From: Ideonella benzenivorans
GTDB lineage: Bacteria > Pseudomonadota > Gammaproteobacteria > Burkholderiales > Burkholderiaceae_C
NCBI RefSeq assembly: GCF_020387415.1
Contig: NZ_JAGWCB010000012.1
Span: 372,001-436,000 of the forward strand
Length of the DNA stretch: 64,000 nt
Direction: 5' to 3'
Shown here: piece by piece, positions 18,289-27,812 of the stretch
Position numbering within the stretch: position 1 is the stretch's first letter
Layout: every line of letters begins with the position of its first letter
The notes under the pieces: generated by a model
The model's input: only the letters and a program-made list of their open reading frames with translations
What the model was told of the DNA's origin: nothing
Databases searched by the model: none
Made by a program: the position numbers and the translations under genes

Positions 18289-18702
18289 ATGTTCACCAAG
18301 CCCTGCCTCAGCCATGCCGACGTCACCGCCATCCTGGACGGCGCCCGCGCCGAAGCCCAGCGCAACCAATGGGCTGTGTCCATCGCCGTGGTGGACGACG
18401 GCGGCCACCTGCTGGGTCTGTATCGCCTGGATGGCGCGGCCCCGATCTCGGCCCACATCGCCCCGGCCAAGGCCCACAGCGCCGCGCTGGGCCGCCGTGA
18501 GACGGTGGGCTACGAGGAAATGATCAACAAGGGCCGCATCTCCTTCCTGAGCGCCCCGACCCTGGAAGGCATGCTCGAAGGCGGCGTGCCCGTGGTGGTG
18601 GACGGCCAGGTCATCGGCGCCGTGGGCGTCAGCGGCGTGAAGTCCAACGAGGACGCGCAGATCGCCAAGGCCGGCATCGCCGCCCTGGGCCTGGGCGCCT
18701 GA
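18289..18702 (+). CDS. GlcG/HbpS-type (DUF336) protein
   Basis: A 137-residue protein with the family hallmarks: WAVSIAVVDDGGHLLGLYRLDGA near 28-49, KAHSAALGRRET, and the glycine-rich VDGQVIGAVGVSGVKSNEDAQIAKAGI near the C-terminus. Homologues bind haem or degradation products in other bacteria, or sit in glycolate operons; no such operon is present here. I start at the ATG at 18289, since the longer frame begins inside the divergent gene's start region. Confidence 0.88.
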   Translation: MFTKPCLSHADVTAILDGARAEAQRNQWAVSIAVVDDGGHLLGLYRLDGAAPISAHIAPAKAHSAALGRRETVGYEEMINKGRISFLSAPTLEGMLEGGVPVVVDGQVIGAVGVSGVKSNEDAQIAKAGIAALGLGA

Positions 18703-18772
18703 GTCAGAACCTCCTTGATTGGGCGGGCCGGCTGCCGATAACGGAAGCAACCGTCCTGCCCCCCACGCCGAC

Positions 18773-19660
18773 ATGACCGAGACCCCCGCGCCCGCACGTT
18801 CGCGTGCCCAGCAAGTCCGCCAGGAGCTGGATCAGGCCCACCGCAGCGGCCCGCTGCGGACCATCGTGATTCCGCCCTGCCCGGAACTGCTCACCCGCAT
18901 GCGCGACGCGCTGGCCCAGGCCGAACCGGATCTCAACGAGGTGGCCCGCATCGCCGCCAGCGACGTGGCCATGTCGGCCATGTTGATCAAGGCGGCCAAC
19001 AGCCCGGCCTTCTCCACCGGCCAGCCGGTGCAGACGGTGGGCCAGGCCATGACCCGCCTGGGCCTGCAGAAGACCGCCCAGGAGATGACCGCCTACCTGG
19101 TGCGCACCACGCTCAAGATCAACAGCCCGCAGCTGCAGCGCTTCTGGGAGCGTTCCACCAAACGGGCCGTGGCCATGGGCCACATCGCGCACCACCTGCC
19201 GGGCCTGTCGGTGGACGTGGCCCACACCTACGGGCTGTTCGCCCACGTGGGCATGCCGGTGATGATGCAAAGCCTGCGTGGCTACGCCGGGACGATGGCC
19301 GAGGCCGCGGCCCGCATCGACCGCCCCTACATCGCCACCGAGAACGCCAACCACCGCACCGACCATGCGGTGGTGGGGGCGCTGGTGGCGCGGGTCTGGC
19401 AGCTGGCCCCCGAGGTGATGGTGGCCATCCGCCGCCACCACGACCTGGAGATGCTGGGCGACGCGGAGACCGAGCCCGAAGCCCACACGCTGGTGGCCGC
19501 CGGTCTGGTGGCCGAGCACCTGATGCGCCGCCATGAGGGCCTGCCGCCCGATTCCGACTGGGACCAGCATTGCCAAGTGGCGCTGGACTGGCTGCACACC
19601 ACGCCGGACGACCTGTCCCAGTGGGAAGAGGAGCTGCTGCCGCTGCTGGACGCCTGCTGA
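18773..19660 (+). CDS. HDOD domain protein
   Basis: A 295-residue protein with the HDOD signalling domain: PCPELLTRMRDALAQAEPDLNEVARIAASDVAMSA, then LIKAANSPAF and the VGQAMTRLGLQKTAQEM helices, with an HD-like core lacking a full catalytic set. HDOD proteins act in cyclic-di-GMP and stress signalling without known catalysis. There is no attached GGDEF or EAL domain. The ATG at 18773 was chosen because the 18 upstream in-frame residues are not domain-like. Confidence 0.88.
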   Translation: MTETPAPARSRAQQVRQELDQAHRSGPLRTIVIPPCPELLTRMRDALAQAEPDLNEVARIAASDVAMSAMLIKAANSPAFSTGQPVQTVGQAMTRLGLQKTAQEMTAYLVRTTLKINSPQLQRFWERSTKRAVAMGHIAHHLPGLSVDVAHTYGLFAHVGMPVMMQSLRGYAGTMAEAAARIDRPYIATENANHRTDHAVVGALVARVWQLAPEVMVAIRRHHDLEMLGDAETEPEAHTLVAAGLVAEHLMRRHEGLPPDSDWDQHCQVALDWLHTTPDDLSQWEEELLPLLDAC

Positions 19661-19697
19661 AGGCCCCACAGCGCGACAGCGGGCTGTGCAGGCGCGC

Positions 19698-19958
19698 TCA
19701 GCGCGCGTCTGGCAACTCGATCTTCACTTCCAGCACTTCCAGGTTGTCCTGGCGTTCAAGCTGGACCTTCAGGTCCTCCGGGTTGATCTTCACGTACTTG
19801 GAGATCACCGCCACCAGTTCGCGCTGCAGCGCAGGCAGATAGTCGGGCGTGGCAGCGCTGCGGCCGCTCCGCTCGTGCGCCAGGATGATCTGCAGCCGTT
19901 CCTTGGCCACCGTGGCGGTGGTCTTCTTCTCGCCGAGGAAAAAGGAGAGAAAGGACAT
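19698..19958 (-). CDS. minE: Cell division topological specificity factor MinE
   Basis: An 86-residue protein. The N-terminal amphipathic [14 protein letters not shown] touches the membrane, [14 protein letters not shown] is the MinD-binding/anti-MinCD helix region, and the C-terminal dimerisation domain follows. It stimulates MinD ATPase and drives pole-to-pole oscillation. It is the third gene of minCDE on the minus strand, 6 bases after minD. Confidence 0.97.
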   Translation of the reverse strand: MSFLSFFLGEKKTTATVAKERLQIILAHERSGRSAATPDYLPALQRELVAVISKYVKINPEDLKVQLERQDNLEVLEVKIELPDAR

Positions 19959-19964
19959 GGGCTG

Positions 19965-20780
19965 TTACCTCCCACCAAAGATACGCTTGAAGAAGCCTGG
20001 CTTGACCGCATCGGTGAAGCGCAGGGGCTTCTCTTCACCCAGGAAGCGGGCCACCACGTCCTGATAGGCCTCGGACACATCGGTCTCCTTGAGGTGGATG
20101 GCCGGCACGCCCTGGTTGGAGGCCTCCAGCACGCTTTCCGACTCGGGGATCACGCCGATCAGCTCGATGCGCAGGATCTCCTGGATGTCTTCCAGCGACA
20201 GCATCTGGCCGCCCACCACCCGGTTCGGGTTGTAGCGGGTGATCAGCAGGTGCTCCTTGATCGGCTCGGCGCCGGAGATGGCGCGCTGCGTCTTGGAGGC
20301 CAGGATGCCCAGGATGCGGTCGGAGTCGCGCACCGAGGAGACCTCGGGGTTGGTCACCACCAGCGCCTCGTCGGCGAAGTGCATGGCCATCAGCGCGCCG
20401 GTCTCGATGCCGGCGGGCGAGTCACAGACGATGTAGTCGAAGCCCATCTCCTTGAGCTCACCCAGCACCCGTTCCACGCCTTCCTGGGTCAGCGCGTCCT
20501 TGTCGCGGGTTTGCGAGGCGGCCAGGATGAACAGGTTGTCGCACTGCTTGTCCTTGATCAGCGCCTGCTTGAGCGTGGCCTCGTTGTGGATCACGTTGAT
20601 CAGGTCGTAGACCACGCGGCGTTCGCAGCCCATGATCAGGTCCAGATTGCGCAGACCGACATCGAAGTCGATCACGGCGGTCTTGTGGCCGCGCAGGGCC
20701 AGGCCGGAGGCAAAGCTGGCCGATGTGGTGGTCTTGCCGACGCCTCCCTTGCCGGAGGTCACCACGACGATCTTGGTCAT
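19965..20780 (-). CDS. minD: Septum site-determining ATPase MinD
   Basis: A 271-residue ATPase with the deviant Walker A GKGGVGKTTT at residues 10-19, IDFDVGLRNLDLIMG, and CDSPAGIETGA. The C-terminal amphipathic helix KPGFFKRIFGGR is the membrane-targeting sequence. It recruits MinC to the membrane away from midcell. It lies between minC and minE, all on the minus strand. Confidence 0.97.
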   Translation of the reverse strand: MTKIVVVTSGKGGVGKTTTSASFASGLALRGHKTAVIDFDVGLRNLDLIMGCERRVVYDLINVIHNEATLKQALIKDKQCDNLFILAASQTRDKDALTQEGVERVLGELKEMGFDYIVCDSPAGIETGALMAMHFADEALVVTNPEVSSVRDSDRILGILASKTQRAISGAEPIKEHLLITRYNPNRVVGGQMLSLEDIQEILRIELIGVIPESESVLEASNQGVPAIHLKETDVSEAYQDVVARFLGEEKPLRFTDAVKPGFFKRIFGGR

Positions 20781-20811
20781 CGGTTCAGGTCCTTTCGAGA
20801 ATTTTTCGGAG

Positions 20812-21612
20812 TCAGAACTTCAAGGGTTCAAACAGCAGCTTGTCGCCCTCCAGCCGCACCTGGGCCGGCTTGCCGGACACCTCGGGCGGCAGGCCGGCTT
20901 CGGTGGTGCGCCAGGTGCCGGCGATGGAGACCAGCTGAGGCTCCATGCAGGCCGCGAAGATGCGGGCCTTGGTGTCGCCCTGCGCGCCAGCAATGGCGCG
21001 GCCACGCAGCGGCGCATAGACGTGGATGCTGCCGTCGGCGATCACCTCGGCGCCAAAGCTCACCACCGCCAGCACGATCAGGTCCGCCCCACGGGCATAG
21101 ACCTGCTGGCCGGAGCGCAGCGGCTTGTCGATGATCACGGTGGCGGGGGCCGGTGCAGCCACTTCAGGCGCAGGCGCGGCGGCAGGAGCTTGGGCAGGCG
21201 CCACCGGCTCGGCGGGCGGTGCCACCGGGGCGGGTGCGGGCGCAGCAGCAGCCTCGGGCGCGGGCTCCGCACGGTGCGGGCCGGCTTCGGGCGCCTCGGC
21301 CAGACCGGCCTCCAGCGCTGCGGCCATCTGCTCGGGCGTGCCGCCGCGGGCGGCCATCGGGTTGAAGCCGAAACGGCGCAGCAGCGGCAGCAGCGCGGCG
21401 AAATCGGGCAGTTCGCCCTCCTCGCGCAGGTGGCTGAGGTCCACACACAGCGGCTCGTGCTCGAACAGGCCGGGCGTGGCGCCATAGCGGGCCTGCAGGG
21501 CCTCGCCCAGGGCGGTCAGATCAGGCGTCCGGAGTTGCAGCGCCAGAACGGTCAGCGCAGCGCTCTTGAGTTCGAACACCGAGGTCGCCGGGACCTTGGA
21601 AGACAGGGACAT
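20812..21612 (-). CDS. minC: Septum site-determining protein MinC
   Basis: A 266-residue FtsZ inhibitor. The N-terminal FtsZ-binding domain (residues 1-100) is joined by a long Ala/Pro linker (about 105-165, AEPAPEAAAAPAPAP) to the C-terminal beta-helix that binds MinD, with the conserved RSGQQVYARGADLIVLAVVSFGAEVIADGSIHVYAPLRGRA region. The ATG at 21612 lies inside the upstream dus gene: the two overlap by 92 bases in different frames. Confidence 0.95.
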   Translation of the reverse strand: MSLSSKVPATSVFELKSAALTVLALQLRTPDLTALGEALQARYGATPGLFEHEPLCVDLSHLREEGELPDFAALLPLLRRFGFNPMAARGGTPEQMAAALEAGLAEAPEAGPHRAEPAPEAAAAPAPAPVAPPAEPVAPAQAPAAAPAPEVAAPAPATVIIDKPLRSGQQVYARGADLIVLAVVSFGAEVIADGSIHVYAPLRGRAIAGAQGDTKARIFAACMEPQLVSIAGTWRTTEAGLPPEVSGKPAQVRLEGDKLLFEPLKF

Positions 21613-22663
21613 GGCGCGGGGGATGCGTTGGATCAAGGGCTCCGTCACACGGGAGCCATCCCGCAGTGTACCGGGCGACGGCCCCGTTCCGGCCTTCGCC
21701 CCCGGGGCCAGCCCCTTCCGGCCCCAGCAGCGCCAGCGCGATGCGCCGCCCGTCTGTCTCACCGCGCCAGGCCTGGTAGGCGGCCTCGGCCTCCGGGTGG
21801 CGACGGCGCAGCAGGTTGAGCCACTGCTTGAAGCGGCCGGCCTGGTGGCGGGGGATGATGCGCAGCCGCACCAGATCCCAGAACACCGCCAGCAGGGGCT
21901 GCAGGGCCGCCCAGTCCAGGCCGGCGGGCGTGGCCTCTCCCCGCCAGGCGGCACGCACCGCCAGCGCCAGGCCCGGGTCGCAGACCATGCCACGCCCCAG
22001 CATCAGGTCGGTGCAGCCACTTTCGGCCTGACAGCGGCGGGCGTCCTCGGCAGTCCAGATCTCGCCATTGGCCACCACCGGGATGGCGACCGCGGCGCGG
22101 ATGGCGCCGATGCGGTCCCAGTAGGCCGGCGGCCGGTAGCCCTGGGCCTTGGTGCGGCCATGCACCACCAGCTCCTGCGCGCCACCTTCGGCCAGGGCCA
22201 GGGCGCACTCCACGGCCCGGGCGTCGTCCAGATTGCCCAGGCGCATCTTGGCCGAGACCGCCGTGCCCGGCGGCACGGTGCGGCTGACCTCGCGCAGGAT
22301 GCGGTGCATCAGCGCCGGCTCGTCCAGCAGCGCGGCGCCCCCCCGATGCCGGTTAACCACCTTGGCCGGGCAGCCGAAGTTCAGGTCCACCCCGTGCGGG
22401 CTGAGGCTGGCCAGGCGCGCGGCGTTGTCGGCCAGGCAGACCGGGTCGGAGCCCAGCAACTGGCCCCGCACCGGCACGCCAGCGGGCGTGCAGCCCCCCT
22501 GGGCCAGCTCGGGCATCACACGCTGATAGACCCGCTCGGGCAGCAGGGTGTCGGTGACGCGGATGAACTCGCTCACGCAGCGCGTGATGCCCCCTGCCCG
22601 GGTCAGGACATCGCGCAGCGTGGCATCGAGCAGCCCCTCCATCGGGGCCAGCAACAGGTTCAT
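21521..22663 (-). CDS. dusC: tRNA-dihydrouridine synthase, DusC-like
   Basis: An FMN enzyme that reduces uridine in the tRNA D-loop. The barrel begins MNLLLAPMEGLLDATLRD; DLNFGCPAKVVNRHRGGAALL near 93-113 holds the catalytic cysteine, and VVHGRTKAQGY and VVANGEIW bind substrate and FMN. At 380 residues it is about 60 longer than usual. The extra C-terminus (from about residue 320, GGEGRNGAVAR) has no family similarity and runs 92 bases into minC, so it looks like a tail created by loss of the ancestral stop. Confidence 0.92.
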   Translation of the reverse strand: MNLLLAPMEGLLDATLRDVLTRAGGITRCVSEFIRVTDTLLPERVYQRVMPELAQGGCTPAGVPVRGQLLGSDPVCLADNAARLASLSPHGVDLNFGCPAKVVNRHRGGAALLDEPALMHRILREVSRTVPPGTAVSAKMRLGNLDDARAVECALALAEGGAQELVVHGRTKAQGYRPPAYWDRIGAIRAAVAIPVVANGEIWTAEDARRCQAESGCTDLMLGRGMVCDPGLALAVRAAWRGEATPAGLDWAALQPLLAVFWDLVRLRIIPRHQAGRFKQWLNLLRRRHPEAEAAYQAWRGETDGRRIALALLGPEGAGPGGEGRNGAVARYTAGWLPCDGALDPTHPPRHVPVFQGPGDLGVRTQERCADRSGAATPDA

Positions 22664-22729
22664 CGCGGTTCGGGCAGACGGTGCAAACCCGAGACGATAC
22701 CTGCTCCACGCGGCGCGCGCGGGGCCGCC

Positions 22730-22966
22730 TCAGTGCGTGGCCGGCAGCACGTGGGGGAAGGTGTATTCCCGACCGATCACGGCGCGGGCATACAGGTAGT
22801 GCTCGCGCGCACGCTCGCTCAGGCCGTCCAGGTCGACATGCCCCTGGGCGTCGCAGGGGAAGACCACACCGCGGCCGGCATGGAACAGCGAATCGAAGCG
22901 GAGCAGGTACTGCGTCAGCGGCAGGTCGGAAGCCGGCGCGACACAGCAGGTGTGAAGACGGACCAT
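22730..22966 (-). CDS. Conserved hypothetical protein, 78 residues
   Basis: A small soluble protein starting MVRLHTCCVAP, with FDSLFHAGRGVVFPCDAQGHVDLDGLSERAREHYLYARAVIGRE. The pattern looks like a conserved Burkholderiales hypothetical, but I cannot name a domain. CC near the start and a third cysteine could bind metal. It is the only gene between dusC and the S9 peptidase. Confidence 0.6.
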   Translation of the reverse strand: MVRLHTCCVAPASDLPLTQYLLRFDSLFHAGRGVVFPCDAQGHVDLDGLSERAREHYLYARAVIGREYTFPHVLPATH

Positions 22967-23176
22967 GGCATTTCTCCCCGGCACCCACCCCGGATGCCAT
23001 GGACACCACTCTAGGCAGCGCCCCGGGCGCGGGACATCGGCGGGCGACTGTGCGTCCTGTCGGCGCACGCGCGCGGCAGAGTGTCGGAAAGCCGCCGACA
23101 AGGGTTGACCCGCATCGGTCTGGCGGACGGTACATTGCGGGACCGCCTTTTTCTCACGCCTGTTCCGCGTCCACCC

Positions 23177-25210
23177 ATGCGCCTCACGACGTCCGTCCTG
23201 TGCCTGATCACCGCGCTGCTGGCCAGCGCCTGCAGCTCACTGCCCACCGCCGAGCCGGGCGTGCTGGCCCCCAACCCCAACCTGGTGGTGCAGGGCATTC
23301 CCCCGGTGCCGATGTCTCTGGTGAAAGCCGTCGGGCGGTACACCGAGTTCAGCGGCGACCGTTTCGTGGACTGGCACCCCAACCGGCGAGAGATGCTGAT
23401 CAGCCACCGCGCCGAGGGAGCCAGCACGCCCCAGCTTTACCGCCTGAGCGGCCCCATGGCCGAGCCCGAAGCCCTGACCGACTTCGCCGACCCGGTGCGG
23501 GTGGGCCGCTATGACCCGCGCGATGGCCGCTACATCGTCTTTCAGCGCGCCAGCGGCGGCAACGAGGCCGACCAGCTATACCGCCTGGACCTGGACACCC
23601 GGGTGGTGACCCCGCTGGTGGACGCCGGCCAGCGCTATGAAATGAACGTCTGGCTGCACGGCAACGCCGCGCCGGGGGCGGAAGCCCCACCGGCCCAGCT
23701 GCTCTACACCGCCGTGCCGCTGGACCGCACCGCCCAGGGCGACCGCCGGGCCAGCGTGGACACCACGCTGTGGCTGGCCGACCCGCTGCACCCGGAGGGC
23801 CGCCGCAGTGTGGCCACCCTGCCCGGCACCGGCTGGGAGGCCACCGCCGTGTCGCCCGACGACCGCCAGGTGGCACTGCTGCGCTACCTGTCGGCCAACC
23901 GCACCGAAATCTGGCTGCTGGACCTGGTCAACGGTGAGCGGCGTCAGCTGCTGCCGCCGGTCGGCGACACCACGTCTGCCACCTGGTTCCCCCAGGCCTT
24001 CCAACCTGACGGCCGGGGCCTGCTGCTGAGCAGCGACGCGCGCGGCGAATTCCGCCAGCTGCTGCGCCTGGATCTGAAGAGCGGCCACTTGACGCCCGCC
24101 CGCCTGCCCATCCCCTGGGACCTGGACCTGGCCAGCAGCACGGAGGAAGGCGACCTGCTGGCCGTGCTGGCCAACGAAGATGGCCGCACGGTGCTGCACC
24201 TGGTGGACAGCCGCACGCTGAGTGAACTGCCCCAGCCCACGCTGCCCGAGGGCACGGTGGGCCAGGCCAGCTTCCACCCGGCCACGCGCGAGCTGGCCTT
24301 CTCGCTCAACAACAGCGCCGGCCCCAGCCAGCTCTACAGCCTCAACCCGGCCACCGGCCAGGTGCAGCAGTGGACCGAAGCCCAGGCCCCGGCGGGCCTG
24401 GACCCGCAGCAGTTCGCCCGGCAGGCGGTGGTGCGCTGGCCGAGCTTTGACGGCCTGACGATCTCGGGCCTGATCTCACGGGCTGACCCGCAGCGCTTTC
24501 CTGGCCGCCGGCCGGTGCTGATCGCGATCCACGGCGGCCCGGAAGGCCAGGCCCGTATCGGCTTCCTGGGCCAGGCCAACTACTACGTGCACGAACTGGG
24601 CGTGACCATTGTGCAGCCCAACGTGCGTGGCTCCAGCGGCTTCGGCAAGACCTTCCTGGCGGCCGACAACGGCCCGAAGCGCGAGGACTCGGTCCAGGAC
24701 ATCGGCGCCCTGCTCGACTGGATTGCCACCCAGCCCGACCTGGACCCGAGCCGCGTGCTGGTGATCGGCGGCAGCTATGGCGGCTACATGAGCCTGGCGG
24801 TGGCCGAGCACTACGCCGACCGCATCGCCGGCAACATCGACATCGTCGGCATCTCGCACTTCGTGACCTTCCTGAACAACACCGAGAGCTACCGGCGCGA
24901 CCTGCGGCGGGTGGAGTACGGTGACGAGCGCGATCCCGCGATGCGCGCCTTCCTGGAGCGCATCTCACCGCTCACCAACGCCGAGAAGATCCAGAAGCCG
25001 ATGTTCGTGGTGCAGGGCAAGAACGACCCGCGCGTGCCCTGGACCGAGGCCGAGCAGATCGTCGCCAAGGTGCGCGCCAACGGCGTGCCGGTCTGGTACC
25101 TGCGTGCCGAGAACGAGGGTCACGGCTTCCAGCGCAAGGAGAACGCCGACTTCCAGTTCTACGCCACGGTGCTGTTCCTGCAGCAGACGCTGCTGAAACC
25201 GCAAAACTGA
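23177..25210 (+). CDS. Lipoprotein S9-family peptidase (prolyl oligopeptidase-like)
   Basis: A 677-residue exported peptidase. The signal peptide ends in a lipobox (LLASACSS, cysteine about residue 19), so it is probably anchored to a membrane by lipid. A beta-propeller of WD-like repeats occupies about 40-400. The alpha/beta-hydrolase domain then has the HGGPEGQAR oxyanion segment, the nucleophile GGSYGGY near residue 534, the acid in QGKNDPRVP, and the histidine in NEGHGF. It cleaves oligopeptides at the C-terminal side of favoured residues; specificity (DPP-IV-like or acylaminoacyl) is not resolvable. The ATG at 23177 begins the signal peptide. Confidence 0.92.
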   Translation: MRLTTSVLCLITALLASACSSLPTAEPGVLAPNPNLVVQGIPPVPMSLVKAVGRYTEFSGDRFVDWHPNRREMLISHRAEGASTPQLYRLSGPMAEPEALTDFADPVRVGRYDPRDGRYIVFQRASGGNEADQLYRLDLDTRVVTPLVDAGQRYEMNVWLHGNAAPGAEAPPAQLLYTAVPLDRTAQGDRRASVDTTLWLADPLHPEGRRSVATLPGTGWEATAVSPDDRQVALLRYLSANRTEIWLLDLVNGERRQLLPPVGDTTSATWFPQAFQPDGRGLLLSSDARGEFRQLLRLDLKSGHLTPARLPIPWDLDLASSTEEGDLLAVLANEDGRTVLHLVDSRTLSELPQPTLPEGTVGQASFHPATRELAFSLNNSAGPSQLYSLNPATGQVQQWTEAQAPAGLDPQQFARQAVVRWPSFDGLTISGLISRADPQRFPGRRPVLIAIHGGPEGQARIGFLGQANYYVHELGVTIVQPNVRGSSGFGKTFLAADNGPKREDSVQDIGALLDWIATQPDLDPSRVLVIGGSYGGYMSLAVAEHYADRIAGNIDIVGISHFVTFLNNTESYRRDLRRVEYGDERDPAMRAFLERISPLTNAEKIQKPMFVVQGKNDPRVPWTEAEQIVAKVRANGVPVWYLRAENEGHGFQRKENADFQFYATVLFLQQTLLKPQN

Positions 25211-25297
25211 GCGGTTCCGTCACGCGACGGTCACCATCGCCCGGAAACATGGCCCATCGCCCGCTACCGCGGGCCTTCCTGTTTCCGGAGTCACCCC

Positions 25298-27796
25298 ATG
25301 ATGGACCGTCGCCGCTTCCTGAAGCTGAGCAGCTTCTTTTCGATCTCCACCCTCTCGGCCGGCATGAGCGCCGGCCTCAGTGCCTGCAGCGGCGATGACC
25401 CGGTCACGCCCGAGGCCACCGGCTCGGCCTGGGCCTTCCCGCAGAGCGTGGCCTCGGCCGACCCGCGCGCGGACAGCATCGTGCTGTGGACCCGGGTCTC
25501 GCCCAGCGGCGTGGACGGCGCGGCCTCGCTGCAGGGCGGGCAGGACGTGAGCATCCGCCTGGTGGTGACCGCCACCGACAACAGCAGCCTGCTGGGCAGC
25601 AACGGCGCGCTGAGCGGCCCCGCACTGGCCGACCTGCGGCTGGCCGCCTATGCCGACTACGACGGCACCCTCCGCCACAAGCTGACCGGCCTGTCGCCGG
25701 CCACCACCTACTACTACCAGTTCACCGCCGGTGCAGTGCGCTCCAACGTGGGCCGTTTCAAGACGGCTGCCGCCAGCACCACCGCGCTCGATCAGTTGCG
25801 CTTTGCCTTCATCACCTGCCAGGACTGGAGCGTCAACCACTGGGCCGGCTACGAGCACCTGGTGGCCAACGAGACCGAGCTGGACTTCTTCCTGCACCTG
25901 GGCGACTACATCTACGAGACCGTGGGCGCCGACTTCCAGAACGGGCTGGTGGAGAGCCGCCACACCGCGCTGGCCCTGCCCGACGGTGCCAGCAAGGCCG
26001 ACGGCAGCAGCGGCACCTACGCCAACGCGCTGGACGATTACCGCTACCTCTACAAGCGCTACCGCAGCGATGCGCGCATCCAGGCCCTGCACGAGCGCTT
26101 CGCGATGATCGCGATCTGGGACGACCACGAGTTCACCGACGACTGCTGGCAGGACGCCGAGACCTACGACCTGGGCACCTACGACGCCACCACCGGCGCG
26201 GCCGACAACACCCACCAGACGGCGCGCCGCCTGCATGCCAACCGCGCCTGGTTCGAGTTCATGCCGGCCGATGTGAGCTACGACGCCGACAGCAGCAGCA
26301 TCGACGCGATCCAGATCTACCGCAGCTTCCAGTTCGGCACCCTGGCCCAGCTGGCGATGACCGACGAACGCCTCTACCGCGCCGACCACACCCTTCCCGA
26401 GGCGGCCGTGGGGTCGAGCATCGGCTCGCGCTACATGGTGCCGGCCAGCACGCTGGCCGCGGCCACCACCGCCAAGATCAGCGCCGCAACGGCCGCGGGC
26501 GCCGCCGACCCGATCGCCCCGGTGTCCATGCTGGGCACCACCCAACGCGCCTGGTGGCAGAACACGATGAAGTCGACCAGCGCCACCTGGAAGTTGTGGG
26601 GCAACGAGGTGTCGCTGCTGCGCATGGGCCTGAACGGCACGGATGCGATTGCCACCTTGGTGGCCTTGAACGCCATCAGCACACTGGCCACCCAGATCGG
26701 CTCGGCGGCCAGCAGCACCGGCAGCGTGCCGGTGGCCGCCGCCCTGGTGGCGGCCGTGACCGCCGGGGCCAGCCAGGCCACCGCCACCAGTGCCGCCGTG
26801 GCCATCGCCACGGCCGATGCGAGCAGCGCCAACCTGACCACCGCCGCCGTGGGCGCGGGCCTGAGCGCCACGCAAGCGGCCATCGCCGTGGCGGCCTACA
26901 CGGCCGCCCAATCGGCCGCTGGCGCGGGCAGCAGCGCGCAGGCCAGCGCCGCCGCCCAGGTGATCGCCTTCGGCCTGATCAAGCCCGACATCCAGGCCCA
27001 CGGGGTCAGCTCCAGCTTCATCGTCGCGGCCGGGCTGCAGACCAGCCTGGCGCCCTACTTCCAGAAGTTCCTGCTCAACTGTGACCAGTGGGATGGCTAC
27101 AACGCCGAGCGCAAGGCCCTGATGGGCTTCCTGCGCGACAACGCCATCCAGAACGTGGTGGCGCTGACGGGCGACATCCACGCCTTCTTCGCTGGCACCG
27201 TGCGGGACGATTTCGACACGGGCTCGGGCCAGGACGTGATGGTGGACCTGGTCACCGCGGGCATGAGCTCGGACTCGTTCTTCTCCTACCTGAGCAGCGC
27301 GGTGGGCGAGCTGTCGGCCGAACTGGCCACGCTGGTGGTCTACACCCTGTCCATCCCGACGGCGGCCGGCACGCTCAGCGTGCCCTTCAACCTGCTGGAC
27401 TACACGATGGGCAAGGCCGCGCCCACGCTGGACAGCCTGGCCGAACAGGCCCGCGTGCGGGTGCGCGGTGCGCTGGCCCAGGCCGGCGTGGCCGAGGCTG
27501 CGCTGGACACCACGACCGACACCGTGCTGGCCGCGCTGAAGGCCGACAGCGGCTTCAACACCACGCTGCTGGGGCTGGCGCAGCAGCTCGCCAGCCTGAA
27601 CTCCAACCCCTGGCTGAAGCACGTCAACACCGATGCCCAGGGCTACTCGGTGGTGACCTTGACGGCCCAGCAGCTGCGCTGCGAGTTCCGCCAGGTGAAC
27701 CGGCTGATCGGGACCAGCGCCCCGTCCACCTCGGTCATCGCCCGCACCACCACCGCGGTGGTGACGGCCGGCACCGCGGCCGTCACGGTGAGCTGA
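25298..27796 (+). CDS. phoD: PhoD-type alkaline phosphatase/phosphodiesterase with large Ala-rich insert
   Basis: An 832-residue Tat-exported metalloenzyme: RRRFLKLSS in the first residues is a twin-arginine signal, and LSACS may be a lipobox. A PhoD N-terminal beta domain (about 45-160) is followed by the metallophosphatase core, with FITCQDWS, LHLGDYIYE, WDDHEFTDDC and the late LTGDIHAFFAG motif. PhoD enzymes are usually about 500-560 residues. Here a 130-residue, Ala/Thr/Ser-rich segment (about 450-570) splits the core, and another insertion (about 700-770) sits near the end. GGAG lies seven bases before the ATG. It likely scavenges phosphate from phosphoesters. Confidence 0.88.
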   Translation: MMDRRRFLKLSSFFSISTLSAGMSAGLSACSGDDPVTPEATGSAWAFPQSVASADPRADSIVLWTRVSPSGVDGAASLQGGQDVSIRLVVTATDNSSLLGSNGALSGPALADLRLAAYADYDGTLRHKLTGLSPATTYYYQFTAGAVRSNVGRFKTAAASTTALDQLRFAFITCQDWSVNHWAGYEHLVANETELDFFLHLGDYIYETVGADFQNGLVESRHTALALPDGASKADGSSGTYANALDDYRYLYKRYRSDARIQALHERFAMIAIWDDHEFTDDCWQDAETYDLGTYDATTGAADNTHQTARRLHANRAWFEFMPADVSYDADSSSIDAIQIYRSFQFGTLAQLAMTDERLYRADHTLPEAAVGSSIGSRYMVPASTLAAATTAKISAATAAGAADPIAPVSMLGTTQRAWWQNTMKSTSATWKLWGNEVSLLRMGLNGTDAIATLVALNAISTLATQIGSAASSTGSVPVAAALVAAVTAGASQATATSAAVAIATADASSANLTTAAVGAGLSATQAAIAVAAYTAAQSAAGAGSSAQASAAAQVIAFGLIKPDIQAHGVSSSFIVAAGLQTSLAPYFQKFLLNCDQWDGYNAERKALMGFLRDNAIQNVVALTGDIHAFFAGTVRDDFDTGSGQDVMVDLVTAGMSSDSFFSYLSSAVGELSAELATLVVYTLSIPTAAGTLSVPFNLLDYTMGKAAPTLDSLAEQARVRVRGALAQAGVAEAALDTTTDTVLAALKADSGFNTTLLGLAQQLASLNSNPWLKHVNTDAQGYSVVTLTAQQLRCEFRQVNRLIGTSAPSTSVIARTTTAVVTAGTAAVTVS

Positions 27797-27812
27797 GCTG
27801 GGCGGGTGCGTC

